The notes under the pieces were generated by a model that saw only the letters and a program-made list of their open reading frames with translations, was not told the DNA's origin and did no database searches. Of a DNA stretch of 8,839 bases, positions 5,940-8,839 are shown one piece after another. The translations under genes were made by a program, and so were the position numbers. Source of the DNA: Gammaproteobacteria bacterium (GTDB taxonomy: Bacteria; Pseudomonadota; Gammaproteobacteria; Pseudomonadales; Pseudohongiellaceae); NCBI GenBank assembly GCA_003451715.1, contig DMJN01000233.1, positions 1 to 8,839 of the forward strand, given 5' to 3'. Position 1 is the stretch's first letter. The number at the start of each line of letters is the position of its first letter.

Positions 5940-6827
5940 CTAGCTCGCTCTTAATAAAAATAGGATGCTGACGATTACCAGCGCCATACCGGAATATTCC
6001 CGAACCGATATTCTCTCTCCGAAGTACAGGTAGGTAATAAGCAGCGTAACCACAAATTCCATTTGGCCCAATGTTTTAACCAGGGCTGCTTCCTGCAGAC
6101 TGATAGCCGTAAACCACCCCACTGAGCCAGCTACACTTGTAAATCCTATAAAGGTAGAAGCTCGCAGGTTCTCACCAATCAGTCGCAACTGCTCCCGCTC
6201 TTTCGCCACAATCCACGCCAGGCAGATTGCTGTTTGCAGCATGACCATGTACAACAACGTCGCTGCTGCACTGAGCAACACCGGTATTGTCAATTCGAGC
6301 GAAGCCTCTCGCAGCCAAAGTGATGCCAGCGCGAAACCCAGGCCCGCCCCCAGCCCGTACTTAATGCTTTTATTGTCTACCAGGTCTTGCAGCGTGATCT
6401 TCCAGTTGCTCGCAACCAGCACTCCTACAACACCCACAACCACCGAGACATAGCCTAGAAAGCTCAATGCTGCGGAAAAAAACCATGCGCCGAGAATTGC
6501 GGTCAGGAGAGCTTCAGTCTTTGCCAGGGCCGTGCCCACTGCAAAGTTCTTGACTGTAATAGCATTCACCAGACAGACCGTAGCGAATATCTGGGAGACA
6601 GCGGCGAGAGTGGCTGAGAGAAAGAAATAGGATGTGAATGCAATCGGCCCATCTCCCAGCGAATAGGCTAGCGCCAGAAAATACAGAGCAGCGAAAGGCA
6701 GCCCGAAAAGAAAACGCACCAGTGTGGTTGCCTGAATGGAGATGCTTTGTGCTATCTGTTTTTGTCCAGCCGTACGAACGGACTGCATAACAACTGCAAG
6801 CAGGGTAAATACTATCCAGCTATCCAT
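5940..6827 (-). CDS. EamA/DMT-family ten-helix inner-membrane transporter
   Basis: A 295-residue, strongly hydrophobic protein reading leftward. I count about ten membrane helices and two tandem EamA halves. The half-repeat shows in the pairing of A-L-A-K-T-E-A-L-L-T-A-I-L-G-A-W-F-F with L-V-K-T-L-G-Q-M-E-F-V-V-T-L-L, each followed by an S-.-.-.-Y helix start. Length is typical of drug/metabolite transporter superfamily permeases, most of which export metabolites or amino acids. I prefer ATG 6825-6827; a GTG two codons upstream (6831-6833) is possible, and neither has a clear ribosome binding site. It converges with ilvA across the palindromic hairpin and diverges from icmF. RhtA, a threonine/homoserine exporter, belongs to the same superfamily, but nearness to threonine ammonia-lyase is weak evidence, and the substrate is unknown. 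Confidence 0.87.
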   Translation of the reverse strand: MDSWIVFTLLAVVMQSVRTAGQKQIAQSISIQATTLVRFLFGLPFAALYFLALAYSLGDGPIAFTSYFFLSATLAAVSQIFATVCLVNAITVKNFAVGTALAKTEALLTAILGAWFFSAALSFLGYVSVVVGVVGVLVASNWKITLQDLVDNKSIKYGLGAGLGFALASLWLREASLELTIPVLLSAAATLLYMVMLQTAICLAWIVAKEREQLRLIGENLRASTFIGFTSVAGSVGWFTAISLQEAALVKTLGQMEFVVTLLITYLYFGERISVREYSGMALVIVSILFLLRAS

Positions 6828-7064
6828 TGGCACAATATACCCACTATTTCGAGGTCTTGGTAATTTGATCCAGCCATGCCATCGGGCTCGACAAGCCAGA
6901 TACTACCGCCAGTACCCCTATTACCCTGCTAAGTGCGGATTCTCTATTAACGGCAGGTCCCCATTAAGTGATCCAAATACTCAATTGAGCTACACTAAGC
7001 GTCTCATTCAGTGCTGCCCGGTACAGAGTTTAGAAGCAGCACAGCCACAGGGAGAAACAACTTC
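6828..7064. other. Divergent intergenic region between transporter and icmF
   Basis: A 237-base gap that should hold the promoters of both genes. I see no strong sigma-70 pair. The only small symmetry is the 10-base palindrome CTCAATTGAG at 6980-6989, which could be chance at this length. No cobalamin riboswitch core was recognised, although the downstream gene is B12-dependent. The open plus-strand frame through here (6736-7068) mostly overlaps the transporter gene and has no protein-like features. Confidence 0.5.
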
Positions 7065-7067
7065 TTG
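7050..7067 (+). promoter_or_regulatory. Ribosome binding site and TTG start codon of icmF
   Basis: GGGAGA (7050-7055) lies nine bases before TTG 7065-7067. There is no in-frame ATG between the upstream stop (6996-6998) and the conserved B12-binding core that begins at about 7125, so a non-ATG start is required. TTG 7065 has the best-placed Shine-Dalgarno. GTG 7011 is in frame but would add 18 residues without a good site. Confidence 0.65.
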
Positions 7068-8839
7068 AGTGTAGTCACCTTTAAAAGACCTCAAGACAAG
7101 GCGTCAGAGCCTGCAACCAAGCAGGGCTGGTTGCGGTTCGTAACCGCGGCGAGCCTGTTCGATGGCCATGATGCGGCCATCAATATCATACGCCGCATCT
7201 TGCAGGCCAGTGGTGCCGAAGTAATCCACCTGGCTCACAATCGATCGGTGCAGGAAATCGTGGAAGCCGCTATCCAGGAAGATGCAGATGCCATTGCTAT
7301 CAGCTCTTACCAGGGTGGGCATATCGAATACTTCAAATACCTGGTGGACAAACTTGGCGAACTGGATGCCGCGCATATCAAGATATTTGGTGGCGGTGGC
7401 GGAGTCATCATACCGGCGGAGGTCGATGAACTGCATGCCTATGGAGTGACTCGAATCTATTCTCCCGCCGATGGTCAACAACTCGGTCTGCACGGCATGA
7501 TAGACGATATGTTGCAACGTTGTCTCGAAGGTGAGCAACGTCCCGCAGCTCCGGATCTCGCAACGCTTTCCTCAGGGGATAGGTTGATTCTGACGCGGAC
7601 TATTACTGCGATCGAGAATAATGAATATCCTCAATCACAGTTGGAATCTCTTGCTAACGCCGCTGAACAAACCACTCAGACACCCATTCTTGGAATTACC
7701 GGCACCGGTGGCGCTGGAAAATCCTCTTCAACCGACGAGATCATTCGTCGCTTTCGTCAGGACAGTGAAGATACATTGAAGATCGCTGTGCTGGCTATTG
7801 ATCCAACTCGAAAAAAGACAGGTGGCGCCTTGCTGGGCGACCGGATTCGCATGAATGCCATCAGCCACCCCAATATTTTCATGCGATCGATTGCAACAAG
7901 ACATGCCAAAATTGAAATTCCCCAGCAGCTCAGCGATATCTTGCATGCCATCAAGGTGGCAGGCTTCGATCTCATCATCGTGGAGACTCCAGGTATCGGA
8001 CAGGGTGACGCAGGCATAGTCCCTTATGTGGATACGTCTCTGTATGTGATGACACCGGAATTCGGTGCGGCCAGCCAGCTGGAAAAAATTGACATGCTGG
8101 ACTATGCCGATGTCTTTGCGATTAATAAGTTTGACCGCAAGGGCAGCGAAGATGCACTAAGAGATGTGTCCAAGCAGGTGCAGCGAAATCGCGAAGCCTA
8201 CTCGCAGACGCCTGCCGATATGCCGGTGTTTGGAACCATCGCCTCAAGATTCAATGATGACGGAATCACAGCGTTGTACCAGGCCTTGCTTGTGGAACTA
8301 CGCAAGCATGGGCTCACTGAATTCAATTCTTGCCTGGCACCAGTCGACACGAAAGTATCATCACAACGCACTCCGATAATTCCTGAGCAGGAGCAGCGTT
8401 ACCTGGCAGATATAGCTGAAGTGGTGCGCAACTATCATCAACAGGTGGCCACCCAATCTCAACTCGCGCGCGAGAGGCAACAACTGCTTGCCACCAAGAG
8501 CATGCTGGAAAATGCCGACAGCGATGCCGATGCTTCTACGAGCCTGAGCGCTATTGACTCACTGATTGCCGGCAAAGAGGACGTGCTGGACGGCAGAGCA
8601 AAACGCTTGTTGGAAAGCTGGCCGCAACTACGACAAGACTATTCTTCAGAGGAGTACGTCGTCAAAGTACGTGATCGGGAGATCCGCACCGAACTGACTC
8701 GCACCTCCCTGTCGGGCACTCAAATACCAAGAGTGGCGCTACCAAAATTTGAAGACCACGGCGAGCTACTTAAATGGCTGTTGCTTGAAAATGTACCGGG
8801 CCGCTTCCCCTTTACAGCCGGCGTGTTTCAATTCAAGCG
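7065..8839 (+). CDS. icmF: Fused isobutyryl-CoA mutase IcmF, N-terminal 591 residues (3' end outside window)
   Basis: IcmF interconverts isobutyryl-CoA and n-butyryl-CoA with adenosylcobalamin, and carries its own G-protein chaperone between the B12 domain and the mutase domain. All three parts are visible. The B12-binding domain (about 21-150) has F-D-G-H-D-A-A with the cobalt-ligand His35, then S-S-Y-Q-G-G and F-G-G-G-G-G. The MeaB-like GTPase has P-loop G-T-G-G-A-G-K-S (213-220), I-D-P-T-R-K-K-T-G-G-A-L-L-G-D-R (245-260), E-T-P-G-I-G-Q (307-313) and base-recognition N-K-F-D (354-357). A helical linker follows, then the start of the mutase barrel, V-P-G-R-F-P-F-T-A-G-V-F-Q-F-K. This order is specific to IcmF. 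The segment T-A-G-V-F is the IcmF form where methylmalonyl-CoA mutase has R-G-P-Y. The full protein should be near 1,090 residues. Roles in branched-chain or short-chain acyl-CoA metabolism are likely. Confidence 0.93.
   Translation, partial: MSVVTFKRPQDKASEPATKQGWLRFVTAASLFDGHDAAINIIRRILQASGAEVIHLAHNRSVQEIVEAAIQEDADAIAISSYQGGHIEYFKYLVDKLGELDAAHIKIFGGGGGVIIPAEVDELHAYGVTRIYSPADGQQLGLHGMIDDMLQRCLEGEQRPAAPDLATLSSGDRLILTRTITAIENNEYPQSQLESLANAAEQTTQTPILGITGTGGAGKSSSTDEIIRRFRQDSEDTLKIAVLAIDPTRKKTGGALLGDRIRMNAISHPNIFMRSIATRHAKIEIPQQLSDILHAIKVAGFDLIIVETPGIGQGDAGIVPYVDTSLYVMTPEFGAASQLEKIDMLDYADVFAINKFDRKGSEDALRDVSKQVQRNREAYSQTPADMPVFGTIASRFNDDGITALYQALLVELRKHGLTEFNSCLAPVDTKVSSQRTPIIPEQEQRYLADIAEVVRNYHQQVATQSQLARERQQLLATKSMLENADSDADASTSLSAIDSLIAGKEDVLDGRAKRLLESWPQLRQDYSSEEYVVKVRDREIRTELTRTSLSGTQIPRVALPKFEDHGELLKWLLLENVPGRFPFTAGVFQFK

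Noticed and set aside
6980..6989. CTCAATTGAG palindrome as an operator
   Set aside because: A 10-base perfect palindrome is not surprising in about 230 bases, and the symmetry does not extend further.
6828..7064. Cobalamin riboswitch upstream of icmF
   Set aside because: I could not find the conserved B12-box core or the expected stems in this gap.
6736..7068. 110-codon plus-strand frame between transporter and icmF
   Set aside because: It overlaps the start of the transporter gene on the other strand, has a Cys/Tyr/Arg-rich random-looking composition, and lacks a ribosome binding site.
7104..7538. 144-codon minus-strand frame inside icmF
   Set aside because: It lies opposite the conserved B12-binding domain and has no recognisable features.
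1..8839. CRISPR array, tRNA or rRNA genes
   Set aside because: No regularly spaced direct repeats, no tRNA cloverleaf and no rRNA-like sequence were seen.

Overview
The window looks like chromosomal DNA of a free-living, probably marine, gammaproteobacterium. It has balanced base composition, dense coding on both strands, a two-component system, a DUF6152-type exported protein next to a second small exported protein, CoA-thioester enzymes, and a short GGGGTCAGAGT-type palindromic repeat. The placement rests on remembered family distributions and is an inference; there is no rRNA or marker gene here.

Layout, left to right. Positions 1-111 (+) are the end of an OmpR-type response regulator. 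Positions 209-2191 (+) are its likely partner, a membrane histidine kinase with an unusually cysteine-rich periplasmic sensor. A possible 43-codon ORF and an imperfect hairpin follow (2193-2324). Positions 2405-2791 and 2880-3626 (+) encode two small exported proteins, probably one operon. Positions 3665-4465 (-) encode a crotonase-superfamily protein that lacks both classical hydratase glutamates. Positions 4626-5843 (+) encode a threonine ammonia-lyase of the single-ACT type. Positions 5940-6827 (-) encode a ten-helix EamA/DMT transporter. Positions 7065-8839 (+) encode the N-terminal half of IcmF, the fused isobutyryl-CoA mutase/G-protein chaperone. It starts at TTG and runs off the window.

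The most distinctive non-coding feature is a pair of 73-bp palindromic elements, 4510-4582 and 5860-5932. They are inverted copies of each other (69 of 73 positions identical) and bracket the threonine ammonia-lyase gene exactly. The left copy lies in the divergent promoter region shared with the crotonase gene. The right copy sits between two convergent genes and is shaped like a bidirectional terminator. They resemble transposase-dependent palindromic mini-elements (REP/MITE-like); no transposase is present.

Functional links are modest. Threonine ammonia-lyase makes 2-oxobutyrate, which normally leads to isoleucine or propionyl-CoA, while the crotonase and IcmF act on acyl-CoAs. The genes are on alternating strands, so a common pathway is not shown. 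I do not see a convincing new multi-gene system. The best leads are the inverted palindrome pair around ilvA, the Cys-rich kinase sensor, the glutamate-less crotonase, and the exported DUF6152 pair.
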